Positions 23,445-35,752 of a stretch of 64,000 nt of DNA are shown in pieces. The notes under the pieces are model-generated. The model was not told where the DNA came from. It did no database searches and was given only the letters and a program-made list of their open reading frames with translations. The stretch is from Copromyces sp. CBS 386.78 (lineage: Eukaryota > Ascomycota > Sordariomycetes > Sordariales > Sordariaceae): NCBI GenBank assembly GCA_030685235.1, contig MU839125.1, forward strand, positions 1-64,000, in the 5' to 3' direction. Positions within the stretch are counted from its first letter, which is position 1. Every line of letters begins with the position of its first letter. Position numbers and translations under genes: made by a program.

Positions 23445-24410
23445 TTAAGAGCACAGGAGACTCGTGACGGGAATCCTGGCATGGTTCTTCTCATCTCGTT
23501 GAACCAGAGCAATAGGCGAGCTAGGGGCCGTTGGCAGGTACTCAGTGGCAGAAGGGAAGTATCCCATTGATGACTGCTGAGGGAAAGGAAGACTGGGACG
23601 ACGGTAGGCCGCAGGAGGTGCAAAGGCCGCTAGCTGTCGGCGATCAAACTCATCCAAGTCTCCGATGGACGAGGTGGTGGGAGAGGGCAAGGTGCTGAAT
23701 GGGGCAAGCCGCCTTGATGTGGGCGGTGTCAACAGCCGCAGAGTGTTGCCGTTTTGGCAATCGTGTCCATCAACGTATCCATCGGTAGTAGGGAAGGCAT
23801 GTGATGGAGGGAAGGAAGGAGTGAAGGGAGTGGTGCATCGAGCCTGCTGCTGTTGCTGCTGTTGCGGCCTAGAAGGGAACCACTCGATGGATTCATGGAC
23901 GCGGTGATGAAGGCTATCGTTGAAGCTGCTGGGGCTGGATGGCCTCCTCGATCCCGTGTAGATGTCCTGGGGATATCTGATGGGGCGCTGCATGTGTGCC
24001 CTTGGCGGTTGTCCGGGGCTGCTTCTTAGAACGTCAGAGGCAGACACGCGTCTTGGTGCGCTCTGTCTCCTTAGCTGGTTCTTCTTGCGGTTGTTGAGGC
24101 CGTTCCAATAGTTCTTGACGGCATTGTCGCTGCGGCCCTGGAGCTTCCTGGCAATGTCTGCCCAACGTGGGCCCTTCTGATCCACCTCTCTGACGATGAT
24201 AGCCGCCTCTTCCTGTGTCATAGGTCCGTGGTTCAGCCCTGGCTTCAGGTTTTGATGCCATCGCTCTCGGCACTGCTTGGGGGTTCTGGTTCCGAGAATG
24301 CGGGCAACGTTGACCCAGTTTCCCGGTCCTAGGTCCTTGACCAACTTGATGAGTCGCTGATCCTCCCCTGCTGACCAGGGGCCTCTCCGTTGGTCGGGCA
24401 TGTTAGACAT
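23445..24410 (-). CDS. R2R3-type MYB DNA-binding protein (FlbD/RCA-1-like class)
   Basis: Single exon, 321 residues, ATG at 24410. Two tandem MYB repeats occupy about residues 9-110. R2 has the three spaced tryptophans (RRGPW, GNW, RERW) and the recognition helix TPKQCRERWHQNLKP. R3 has the first Trp replaced (GPMTQEE), as usual in R2R3 proteins, followed by GPRWADIARKL and SDNAVKNYWNGLNN. The order and spacing match the fungal FlbD/RCA-1 class, which in Aspergillus acts in conidiophore development; equivalence of function is inference. Downstream the protein is Ser/Pro-rich with a QQQQQQQ run near residue 190 and LLTPPTSRRLAPFSTLPSP, typical of a disordered regulatory region. It is isolated, with several kb of non-coding DNA on both sides, as is common for fungal transcription factors with large control regions. 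Nuclear location is expected. Confidence 0.88.
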   Translation of the reverse strand: MSNMPDQRRGPWSAGEDQRLIKLVKDLGPGNWVNVARILGTRTPKQCRERWHQNLKPGLNHGPMTQEEAAIIVREVDQKGPRWADIARKLQGRSDNAVKNYWNGLNNRKKNQLRRQSAPRRVSASDVLRSSPGQPPRAHMQRPIRYPQDIYTGSRRPSSPSSFNDSLHHRVHESIEWFPSRPQQQQQQQARCTTPFTPSFPPSHAFPTTDGYVDGHDCQNGNTLRLLTPPTSRRLAPFSTLPSPTTSSIGDLDEFDRRQLAAFAPPAAYRRPSLPFPQQSSMGYFPSATEYLPTAPSSPIALVQRDEKNHARIPVTSLLCS

Positions 24411-27400
24411 GATGGTCGAAAATGTCGATGAAGTGGACGACGGTTTGGTGTTGGTGGCGATGGAGATTGATAATGTTGTCCGTGTGTGGAGTTTTGTTGA
24501 TGTCGAATCCCGTCGGGGTGGATGTCGATGACTTGTGATGGATGTTTGATGGTAGAGATGGATGGTGGAAGATGGTGTGGGATGGAGGTTGGGGATGGGC
24601 AGAAGATAAAGTAGTTAAAAGGGAACGAGGTATATAAGATGACTGGCCGATCTAAAGTGGTGTGTGTGGGATGATGTTCTGAGACGGTCTAATGCCACCG
24701 GCGGACGCTAGTAGATGACGGGATGCGAGGAAGAAGAAAGTTGGGCGTAGGCCCAAAATGTCATGTATGCCCTGTACTAGCTTGCTGGGTCTCGATTAGG
24801 CTAGCATTTCACTTGCAGGTACCCAAGTGCAAGTCGCGACTGGACCTCCCCCCCGTTTGAAGGAACGGATTTCCACTTCCGGTGTGAGTGTCAGCCAGGG
24901 GTCAACTGGTGTACATAGTACGAGTTGGGATTCCGCATACCAGGCAGTCCACTTCTCAGCCCCTTACAACGCAAGCAACGCGGACCAAAACTCGTTTATC
25001 TTGCCCAGAATTCGCAAAGCCCGGCTCGTAGCGTACTATGTACACCTAGCCGATGCCTCGAGCGAACAAGTTGCTCCGCTCAAAAGGTGGTCATGAAGAA
25101 GGATGCCGTGAATGCCTTCGCTTGAAGAATCTGTGTCTTCCTCTCTACTACCGGCTGACCTGGAAGACTGTGCAGATACCTTGCTGGCGGAGTCGAAACG
25201 ACAGGTGCCATTTGAAAAATGCAAGTGGCTTCCTTGACCTAATTCGATGTCTGAGAGTCCAGGGCCGCCCATTGTCATATGCCACCGTAAACTAACGCAA
25301 CCTGAACGCACTGGGTTACCCGCATATAGCGTAGCGCGGTACCGGTTACGGAAAGAGAGCAAAGATCAAAAAACGGTCAGTCCATGACGTCTGGACTGTA
25401 ATGAAAACGGTGAGCTTGTCCGGACAAGGCCAAGGGTTGGGGGGGGGGGGGGGGCCATGCTGTTCTGCCCCCCGGCCCAGCTTTGGACAGGGGAGTTGAT
25501 GCTCGCCATGCCAATGGAACCGATATCCGTGCGTGGAGGAGGTACGTACCTAACGACACGTATTCGAACCGCCTCTGGATTGAGGTGAGGATGCATATTT
25601 CGAAAAGGGAAAAACAAACCGAGAAAGACAGAGCCTTCAACTCATCTCACTCGCGAAACTCTTTGGAAGCGACCAGGAAGTGGTAAATTAGCCAAGAGGT
25701 AAGAGGCACGTGAGAAACCCAACTCGTTGTCCAAGTCCGGAGCCCGTGCACTTTTTAAATTGTTAGTGTTGCTTTAGTCTGAATGGCTGACTGGCCAGCT
25801 CGTCAGCAGCCAGTTTTGTCACTTCCAACTTGTCCGCCAACCGACGGGAATCAATGCCCGGTGGCCTTCCATTCCAAGCCTTCTGTTCACAGCGCCTTGT
25901 CCAGCTGAGTCGCAACCACAATCAATCCCAAGAGATGGAAGCTATGCCATTTCCCTGGATTGACAAATCTACGCGCAAGTTTGATCCACCTTTCCCGTCT
26001 ATGATGCCGCAGTAAAGTGACAAACGAGTGCTAATCTGCGTTTGATTTGCGTGTGCCTAGAGATGGATGCGTCTGCTGCGTGGGTAGCACTTGGTCGCAT
26101 CCTGATGTCCGTAACGCTGCGAGCCCTCAATTCGCTCGATCCAATAATTGACAGCACATCCATCCAGTACAGCCCAGACCCTGACCATGCCTGGAGCTCC
26201 CGGGAACTGCCAAAGCCGAAGCTTGTAAGTAGCTGCCTAGGAGCTCTAGTGACGACCAGACGCTGTCCGATTTGCCCAATTCTTGCTCAGCGATCGCAGA
26301 AAGCCCACCTCAGAACCGGGAGGACCGAAGGGTCACCTCCGAGTTCACTGGACAGGCCTACCGGTGTCGATACAGTCAGCATCCTAGTTCCAGCAACACC
26401 CAAAATCTGGCCCCAGGTGTTGCAATTACAGGGGTGTTGCTCCAAGTGGTGCCGTGTACAGACCATTTTCTCTCCAACCCGTTAGAAAAGATGCACTAAA
26501 ACAAGCATGCCAAGCAATATTTGCCCTCTACCAGACCCGCTTTTTGCATTCTACCATACAAACTTAAACGCAAATCCCCATTTTTACGCTTACCCTAATA
26601 AAAAGGGGATTTTTGGAGCTTGCTTTTGCTGTTACGGGGGTGTTGCTCTTGTAGGTGTAGCATTTGCAGGGCTGCTGACTGTACTCGACAGGAACAACAG
26701 AAAGAATAGCAGGGAAGGCAGGATCGCCAAAACCAACCCGAATCGTCCACTGAACTCGAGGAGCGCTCGCTTGATTACCTTGACCCGGTCCATCCACACC
26801 AATCCGCTCCGCGTCCGTGATCCGTCCAATCCATCGCCCACCCAAACTGTCGGTTGCATCTGATATGCCAAACCCCGGCGTATAGTGCGTTTGGGGACGT
26901 CCTTTCCACTGCCCCGGTGAGAAATTGGGTGAGGTGGAGAGGGACAGCACGACATGTACATACACACGGACAGCGCTACTGTATATGTTGGAGCGCCTGA
27001 GTGTGAGAGCACTCTCATAGTCATCCTTCCCACTGGCCTGGTACCGTATCTATTCCCGTCAGCCATGTATCTGCTCTCACATATTGGCTGGCTTCGTCCC
27101 CCTGGCGAATATTTGTTACGGCAGAGGAGGGCTCGGATTTGCCGCCGCGGATCATCTTGCATGTCCCCTTCCAGGCCTGCCTAAGGACAGACATGCTGGA
27201 CGCCATGGTTCCCTCTGCTCGCAGTCAAGTTGACTCTTCTCCTTGGCCAAGGCCAAACTGGCGGTGGGCAGCTCGGTCCAAAAGGAAAGAAAATAGAGGG
27301 CACGGTGAACGCGGACAGGCCAAGCATTCGAGTCAGTTATGTTACACGGCGGGAATCGCTAACCCATCGCACTAATCTTGACATTACTATATATACATGT

Positions 27401-30283
27401 CGGTAACCTTTGAGATCTGAGGTAGTAAGGCGAACCAAGCTCTAGCAAACAGCGGGCGTTTGGCCTTTACGAGCCCACTAAACCCGGGTCTGGGTGTGCC
27501 CTAGGTTCCGTGCCTCGGCTTGGGAGGCAGATTCCGCTGTTTTTCCGTGCGATTGTTGCTAAATCTGGACAGAATTGATTAACTCCGGGGTTGTGTGAGC
27601 AGTGGCTTCAAAGCTCGTCAGCGTGACGGGATTCTAGCGATCCAGTAACTTGGGTTCCCGACCGGTTAAATGCATCGGAGCAGGGGTTCGGAGGACACAA
27701 CGGCGCGTCCATCTCACCAACTCAACGGTCAACGCACAGTATGCAGGCAGTGTGTCAGTCAGCGAGCCAGAGTTGGCAACGCTTGGACGCATACCGTACC
27801 GACAAAAGTCGGACGAAAAGGGGACGAACAAGCGAACTACTTCAGATGGTGATTGGGATCGATGTCCGGACGGCACACTCCGAGCCCGCGCCGTATTGTA
27901 AAAGGTAATGAAGCCCCAGGCCCGTATAACGAAGCCCGCGCCGGAGGAGGCATGTCTGCCCTTCTCGAGATGGCTATATCTCCGGTGCGTGGCTTCCAAC
28001 CTAAGACATGGAAATCCTACTGTGTTTATCCCAATGTCGTACACTCTCGGGGCAAGTTTAGCCCTCGAGTAAGCAGGACAAGCAACCCATATCTCGCTAC
28101 CATCTTCAACGGCCCTATACTGTACCCACAACACTGTACTCCCGTTCACATTAATACTAGCAAGAAACGGAACAAACACCCGGCGACGCGTTTGACGTTG
28201 AACAATTTCAAGTGTTGTAACACACTGAAGCAATCACGGCTGCCTTGAGCCAAGCTTCTATTCAACATGATGGAAGTTGCTATGCCCTTTCCCCGCCGTG
28301 GTCCCAACTCGTCGGGATCATAGGGCAATATGGCATGTATCTTCCCCATAATATCGACTATCTCACTCTCACTCATAATACTACCACGGCATATGGGGTA
28401 AGATACCTTAGCCTCGAGGTCGGACTGCAGCCAGTAAAACAGCTGTAATTTGGCAAATCATAGCAGGACCATATTATAGGGCCAGCTCCAGTCAGTCCTT
28501 CCTAGTCGAATAGCACCCTGAGGACGCCCTCTTGCCAGACTGACACTGGCGGTAATGGACACAAGGGCACACAGAGGATACCTAGGTACCTTACCTTAGA
28601 GGTAGGGAAGGGCAAGGGCCAGGAGCCCAGGACCACTGCAGGCATAACACGGTCTGACATTCCGTCTGTGATGTCCATTCAACAAAAAATTACTTGCAGC
28701 CGCATTGCAACACCTCAAATGATTTGCGTCTTGTCTCCTGCCCCACTGTCAATGCTGACCATCATCCCGCCGTCCGTTCGTCAGCTCCAGCTCCGGTGGA
28801 GTCTTGCTTTCGCAGTACCCTGGGAGCCTCGCTGGGAGAAGTGGTTGGACTTCAATGACTCCCGTCTCCAATTTCATCAGCCTCCGATCGCCTTGTCGTC
28901 ACGGCCTGCAATCTATCCGCCATGACCACGGTACGAATGCAACCTGCAAGTAACGACTGTAGAGAGAGCAGACTAATTTCGATCCAAGGCTGCCAAGATG
29001 GCGGGACAGCGAGGGAAAGATACCACCCAGTTCTTGGCTGCAACTTGCACCGAATACCGGATGGTCGCGATCCTGCTGAGCCTGCGTACAATTACTACAT
29101 CTGGGCATGCTGGACTGAATCGGCTAGGCCAGCGAATAATCGCTCCACACGTCTCTATCCAAGCTATGAGATGCCGAGGAGCGAGCGGGTGCTAGACATG
29201 CTTAGGTGCGCCCCCAACATGTCGCCAACATCCTGACTGACGGAGGCGTTGGAGTGTTGATGTCAGTCGCAGCTCCAGCACACATGGGACATCGGCATGC
29301 TTGAAACTGGGGACTGGGCGAGACGGAAACCGGGCAAAAAAATGTCACCTCTACCATCACGGGACGATTCCCGGACGGAACTTGGGCACCATCGCTGTCC
29401 GTCTTTCGAAGGAGCCCATCGTCTTCCCAATCGAAGCTCGCAACAGTCGCCGACTCGCCGGTACCATTACACTGCTCCACAGCCACGGGCTTCCCCTCCT
29501 CGGAACCTGAACGGACCAGTGCTTCAGGAAAACGGTCCACAACGGAAGCAAGTCAGCCACACTGACGGGACTGGCACACTGCGTACGGATACGATACGAC
29601 TGCGTGCCAGCGGCTCGGGCACCACCCTCCCTCAAGCCATGTGGCTAAAGCCCGACTCGGCGACCTGGGACCCAAGAAGGGGAGCGATCCGCCGGCCAAG
29701 CTCTTTAGCGTTGACGCAAAAAACCGTTGTCACACGGCTTCGGGTCAAGAGGCGTCCAATTATGGCAGGAAGATCTTCCAGGTGGCGTCTCTTGACTGTT
29801 GCCCGTAATCCCCTTGTCGACCCCCTTGCCCACTATCGATCCCTACCGCCGCGTTACCGTCCACTCACCATACTCCTACTATGTAGACCTTTCTTGGCGA
29901 TTTCTAGCGAGCATTCAGCTGAGGCTTTGGCGCCCTAATGCCCAAATAGGGAAATCCTCAACACCCTTGTCGCTGGGCATAGATACGCCGCCAAAACGGT
30001 CATTACAATGCGCTCTGCGAGAAGAAGAAGAGAGTAACAAGGGAAAAGCAACCTAATCGCAGCAAGATGATGAAATAAACAAGACACACTTCCCGCATCA
30101 GACTCAATAACCTACCGAGACACACCGGAAACTGATAAGAGATGTCGCCATGTAGTACTGGTGGAGGAGTGCCCTGAAACCTCAACAATAGCGGCTTGGG
30201 GATGCTAAGCACTCCACGGGGGCTTCCCCGTCACTCACTGTAACGACTCCCCCCGTCGTTTTGACGGTCACCCTGGCCTTCCA
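24411..30283. other. 5.9-kb gene-poor stretch
   Basis: The first kilobase is the leader and promoter of the MYB gene. Further on, several open frames of 60-210 codons exist (for example 27634-28233 minus, 29297-29938 plus), but they overlap on both strands, mostly lack ATG and show no domain. A 16-nt G-run sits at 25439-25454. CpA is normal, so there is no strong RIP. Nothing else supportable. Confidence 0.4.
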
Positions 30284-31321
30284 CTAAACCTTCTTGACGA
30301 TGAAGTTGCGAGTGCTGGAACCAGAGCAAAATGCAAATGTAACATTGAATACAGCATCACCACGGTAGAAGTAACCATAGGTGAGTATGTAATCCCTTAG
30401 TTCTCACAACTGTCAGTGATGACAAGATTGACTTACATGGAATAGTGGCTCATTATATTCACCCACCCCTGTCCAGCTCAAACCCAGAGCCGCCTTGACG
30501 TACTCCATGCAAGATGGCATGAAGCTGTTCAAATTCATTGTGGTTGGGACTAGAGTCCCCGTTCTGAACTTCCACGGACACAAGGCCGTTCTCCATAAGC
30601 GTCATATCGCCTATCTTACGCACATCGTTGGAAAGATCCGTCTCGTTGCCATGCTCTTGATGGTAAATCATGGATCCACTCGACTAACAGAGCATCAACA
30701 ACCAAAGCTAACTAGCTCGCTCCCTTGGACTCTGCTTACGCTTCCTACTTCCGAATGGTGGCCGTTGGACGTTCGAGACAATGCCATCACGGCAGCTTCC
30801 ATTGGCCTAGTTTTTCGTCCCGCCTGTTGGTTAACGGTCTCTCCATCCTATGCGCCGCATCCGCATTTCCGAGACACTCAATGGAATCGGCGCTTGCCTA
30901 AACGGCTGAACGAAGTTGGTCAGCTGGGCCAGCAGCGTTTTTGGATGGCCGGATGTTGCCCGGTCCATCCGGAAGGGTCTTCTGCACGGCGAAGGAAGTC
31001 CTGCCATCAGTACGACCTAACATCAGGGAAGGAGATGCAATGCCACTGTCTTCTTAACGTATTGGCTGATCCACTTGAAGCATGAGTGTTGGGCTTGGTG
31101 GAAGCCTTTGGCAGCTGGCGCCATCGAAATTACAACCGATGAGGGAGTCGGTGCCGGAATACGGGAAACTCCGTATATGGTCGACAGATACGGAGACACC
31201 AGGCACTTACTTCTGTGGCTTACGTTGTACGTCCTGCAGACCCACAACCCAGTTGGCGTTCCAGGGCTGATGCTGAACCAGAGGGATATAGGTCGGCGAC
31301 CTGATCAAAAGTCTTGCTGCA
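30284..31321 (-). pseudogene. Probable decayed multi-exon gene of unknown function
   Basis: The best part is a two-exon piece: 30671-30463 (beginning MIYHQEHGNETDLSNDVRK) and 30395-30284, separated by a 67-nt intron with GTGAAT donor, CACTGAC branch and CTAAG acceptor, joined in phase as ...GFELDRGG|DYILTYGYFYRGDAVFNV... and ending FIVKKV-stop (106 residues if ATG 30671 is used). Upstream on the same strand another frame, offset by one base, reads protein-like for about 600 nt (IPLVQHQPWNANWVVGLQD; FAVQKTLPDGPGNIRPSK; RMERPLTNRRDEKLGQWKLP; VVDALLVEWIHDL) but is broken by several stops. VEWIHDL abutting the shifted YHQEHG frame suggests a frameshift. Either an old pseudogene, or an intact 3' portion with exons I could not resolve. 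No family recognised. Confidence 0.35.
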
Positions 31322-32520
31322 ACATGCTGAGAAAGGCATCAAGTCAGCCCGTGGCCTGCATCAAGGTCATCTCGAATTCCTTGTGCGGCCCTTAACCCCC
31401 GCCCGGCCAAGCACTTCTTATGCCGCAACCTTTCTTCTTCGTTCCCTGGTCCCCGGCCGGAGTCCAGATCTTCGACTTTATCCTGAGAGCCCACTGGACA
31501 TCAATCTTTCTTCTGTTGCCACTATCGCTGAGAGAGGCCTCGAAGTGAGACATGAACAGGGTACGAATGGAAGATATGTGTAAAAGAGGGGGAGGTTATG
31601 GATACCAACGCACTTGTTCGTCGGTCTCGTCCCCCGTCCTACTCGCTTCTTCCTGATATGCGCTTTATCAAACTTTCCAGGATAAAGCAATGATCCAGAT
31701 GAGTGGAGGGCGGGGGCACCGTGAAAGTGCCGAAACGATGTGTGACTTTTCAAAAGGCCGTTTAATTAGGCCGAGATACTTGAGAGAAGGCGGTTAACCC
31801 ACCGTATACTTTAGTCGCGCTCCGTTCTCTACTCTCTTGACTGGCTGCGTCAAGCTGAGCATGGGAATCTTGTCAGTCGCAGCGAATCCGATTAGGAGAT
31901 GTTGGCAAAGCAGGGAGCCTGGTCAACGACCTTGAGGGTGCCGGGCTTGGTTGGTTTCCGACTGCCGTGGCCCACTTGGGCTGTGCCTTCCCGCTCAGCT
32001 TAACTACTGATTCGCATGAAAGGTGGCGACGACCGGTAAGGTAGTGAATGCTCGGGACATCGACGGAACTGACTCCCGCCGTTCAGACGAGATGTATCAA
32101 AGCCCTCCGGAGCAACGGCCCACACGGAACGGCGATGGCGCACAGCACTAGGTACCTTATGCTTGAACAATGCGTATTAAGAAGATCTTGCTTTCAGAGA
32201 CAGTTACAAACAGGACTTCCGACATGTTATTTTGATTTCAAAGCGGGGGACGTGACAAGGAGCTCAATGGATCTTGCCCAATGGAAGCTTTTATGGCTGA
32301 AACTCTGTAAGTCCTCCGCTTGACGCCATCTCAGCCATCTCTCAGTTTCTGGGTCTGATCAAATTCTCAAGATCTGGTTGGTTAGTTCCAGAAGAAGGCA
32401 ATCAAGTCCCGGAAATGTGTATGAGCATTTGGATTGGTCAGTTCAGATTCAGAGGGAGATTACACTTTTTGGAAATAGGATGCCATTTGTGAGCAACGAC
32501 AAGCAAGGCACTACTTCAGT

Positions 32521-35448
32521 AGAGGTATCATAGAGTAAGCCTAGAGGTAACCTAGACATGTTGGACTGGGTTAAAAAGCTAGGTAGGTAGGTAATAAAAG
32601 GCCATTATAACAGTGAGTACGGCTGAGGCAGGCCGTAGGCTCCACAAGAAAGGAGGGCTGCTAAGAAAAATGTACATGGCGGAAAAGTGAGAACGGATGA
32701 AGGGTTGTAGGCGTGCCGGTTGTGAAAACGAGGTGAATCACGGGGTTTCATTCCACATTAAGGCCTGCAATGAGAGGCAGAGGGGGAAGCGCATCCGGAA
32801 CGACTGGGATGTGATACCTAGGACTGATTGAAGGGACCATAAGGTACGTAGGCGGAAGCGGGGAGGTTGAAGGTGAGGGTCAGGGAACATTGCTGTTGGT
32901 TCTCCTCCCCCTTTTCCCGTTCATGTCACCCCCAACCCAACCGTTCTTACCAAGTGGGCAGCCTTTTGGTGTGATGGATGTCAACATGGTTGCATGCCAA
33001 CCTTGCCCTTTGCTGAGACATGTTGGAGCATCATTGGCTTGATGCTTCCATCCATCATCGACGGAAGTCGTCACAACTCCCCCGATCACCAGAGACGGCT
33101 GGACCAGTTCAGCCTGGGGATACTACTTGCCCCCTTGCCCCTCGCTCACAAGGTAGTCATTTCCCAGAGTGTAGTAGGTAAAGTAAGGTACCTATCTTAC
33201 TTGTGTGGTAATACCGTTTCTGCCCTGACCGCACTCTGAGCTGCTTGTCTCGGAATGAGGAGGCCGGTGAATCGGAGGGAGGGAAGACACTCCGACAAAA
33301 TGACGGGAGAGTTGACCTCTCTGGGAACTGGGAGTACCTTACTGACTGCAGTCGGTGTACCAGAAACAAGTGGAAAACGACAACTTCAACGTGCAGGCGG
33401 ACCGTGACGCCTGGATCAGTTGCTGTTGCTTCAGTTCACGACAAACTGCGGCGGTTACGAAACCGTCCGGCTGCGGTAGAGGTAAGGTAGTAGGTATTAA
33501 GTTTTACACCTGCAGTGATCTCAGCTGTTAGAAGGGGTAGTAGAGCGATTGATTTTGACATAATTAAGAAATGCCCTCACTAACAGCGGGTCTGTGGGAG
33601 TATTACTGTACACCAGCAGTTTGATCTCGTAAATTACGAGCTCTCTCTCTCTGTTTCTGGCCGGGCCTTTTATGATGTATCTGAACTCAGCCGAGAGAGG
33701 AGCGATGCGCCTGTGCATTGCCATGGCCGCGATCGGACCCGACTGGAGTGAGAGTCAAGATGGAAAGAGCGAGCTGACAATGCCGACCGGACCACCACGA
33801 AACGAACTTTGCTAGAGGTAAGCAGTGGTTACCTTACCTTCTAGGTACCGGCACAACCGCTGCAGGAGAAGAACGGCTGCTCCACCGTTAATAGCTCACA
33901 ACGGTTTCGGAGAGAAAAAAAACCATCTGTAAGGCAAAGTGTCCTCCCCACACAAGCTAGGTACCTACCTACCTACCTCTACCTAGGTAAGGTAGGTACC
34001 TTGTACCTAGAGGTATCTACCCGCAGGGAGAGGAGTCGCGACACATTCACGGAGAACTGAAAGGACTCACTGCGGTGCATTTGGAGCACTCACTGCAGCA
34101 ACTGAGCACTCACTGCAGCAACTGAACTGAACCGAACTGAACGGAAAAGAGGTACCTCGCTCCCCAAACACTGGACCCACTGGAGCGACTGGCCCCGATG
34201 AGGGCGACAGGAGGGTTCAGTTACACTCACTCACTCAGTGCATGAGGTGCCGTCGTTCGTCGTGAGCGACTACCATGACCAGCGGCACTCAGCTGCATTC
34301 CGAGTCATGGCAGTTGCCAGTGTAGAGGTAGTGGCCGGGTATTCAACTAGAGGTACCTTAGTACTGGCCGCATCCAAGACAACAACATGCCAAACTGAAT
34401 GATCGAACTCTCGAGAGAATGGAACTGAAAGTGCTGGCTGGCAGTGCAGTGACCGAACGGAGTTGCCGACAGATTGGCGAGGTCATCCTTCCGGCTGCGT
34501 TTCATGAGGTGCTCATGCTGCGCAGCATGAAACATGGGCCGGAAACTTCAGTTAAAGACCGTAGAGGTAATCTGTTGAGTTCCACATTGTATATCGTCAT
34601 CGCGGCCCCGACACTCAAGGTCGGACACTCAATATTCTGGGAGCTGAGACCTGAGTGTGAATGAGTGTTGTAAGCCCATTTCCAAAGTCCGACCCATCCC
34701 TTCCAAGTTCTTGACTTCGGCATTACAAACAGCCGTAACGAAACCGAGTGACTGACGAGTGTCTTTTAAGAGATGTCGAGTGTGTCAGTAAAACCGACGG
34801 GATGGTGTTGCCCTGGCCGTATTGTCCGTCAGCGGCGGGTAGAAGATCAGTCTACGACTAGATGGACCTGCCGCGAGGAAATGAATGAACACAAACATTA
34901 GGTCCCTGAGACTTGCAAGACACCCGACTTCAGTTCCTTCTTTACCTCTACACTTACTACAAGGTACAATACCTCTACTCAATATTCAGCTCCTGAAGCT
35001 TTCCTGCTCTTATCACTCACTAGAGGTACTATGTTCACTGCTCGGATAGCCCAGTTTGATTCTCCGAAACACAAGGCCTAGGAATTCGGAAATGGAGAAG
35101 AACCATATGACCTAGATAGGTACATTATCGAGGTCCCCCGACCCAACAAATTTACAAGAGTCAAGGTAGAATGTCACTCTAATACCACCCCAAGTTCCAA
35201 GAGGTCACTTAGCGTTGGCGGAAAGTTATCAGTGAGTGTTTGGAGAGAGAAGATGCGTATAGATATGGGGCCCAGTGAGTGCAAATACCAAGAGGTACCT
35301 ACTGCTGAACGAGTCTGCACGTGGTCATCTTGAAACTTGGTTGCAGTTTAAATACCTCTAGGGAGTAAGTGAGAGAACACAGGACATAAAACGAGGACAG
35401 ACAGGCCAGATGGTGGTATACCAGGAACTGATCCCGTAGGCTACCTCT
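32521..35448. repeat. Cluster of 16 AGAGGTA motifs
   Basis: AGAGGTA or its complement TACCTCT starts at 32521, 32543, 33478, 33814, 33974, 34009, 34148, 34324, 34349, 34563, 34943, 34970, 35022, 35291, 35353 and 35442. Most extend to TAGAGGTA, and several continue into GGTACC. Both orientations occur and spacing is irregular. By chance about 0.4 copies of a 7-mer are expected on both strands in 2.9 kb; elsewhere in the window single copies occur every several kb. Confidence 0.8.
34084..34123 (+). repeat. Exact 20-bp tandem duplication
   Basis: GAGCACTCACTGCAGCAACT occurs twice in direct succession, followed by ACTGA-rich degenerate repeats. Confidence 0.9.
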
Positions 35449-35752
35449 AGGCTGAGTGTCCAAAAGGGTCACTGTATTGGAACATTAAATCATGTCTGCA
35501 GTGAGTGCAGCTCGCGCTGTGTCTTTCTCACGGCACCAAAGTTTGGAAATAAGCACGGTCTGAGTTGAAAATTGCACATATTCTGTGCAGATGACTTCCC
35601 TCCCCCCATAACTCCACCAGATCTACCTCGAAAACCCCTGCCCAGCCACAATAAAAGCAGAAAAGGAGTAAATCTGAGATTCTAATCCTGCTAAAACATG
35701 ATGAAACCCGCCGTTACAAATCCCACTGGGCCTTTATCTACCCGGCCTACGC

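Larger units (their letters stand above)
31322..35752. other. Gene-free stretch downstream of the O-GlcNAc transferase gene
   Basis: No coding exon found. Distinguished by many copies of AGAGGTA/TACCTCT and related GGTACC/TAGGTA sequences (see separate entry), and a 20-bp tandem duplication at 34084-34123. The final 100-150 nt before 35753 are the expected 3' untranslated region of the minus-strand OGT gene. Confidence 0.45.

Noticed and set aside
27634..28233. 199-codon minus-strand frame
   Set aside because: No ATG at its start, no recognisable motif, and plus-strand frames overlap it equally well.
29297..29938. 213-codon plus-strand frame
   Set aside because: Starts with ATG but is Arg/Pro/Ser-rich without domain or codon regularity; kept only as a remote possibility.
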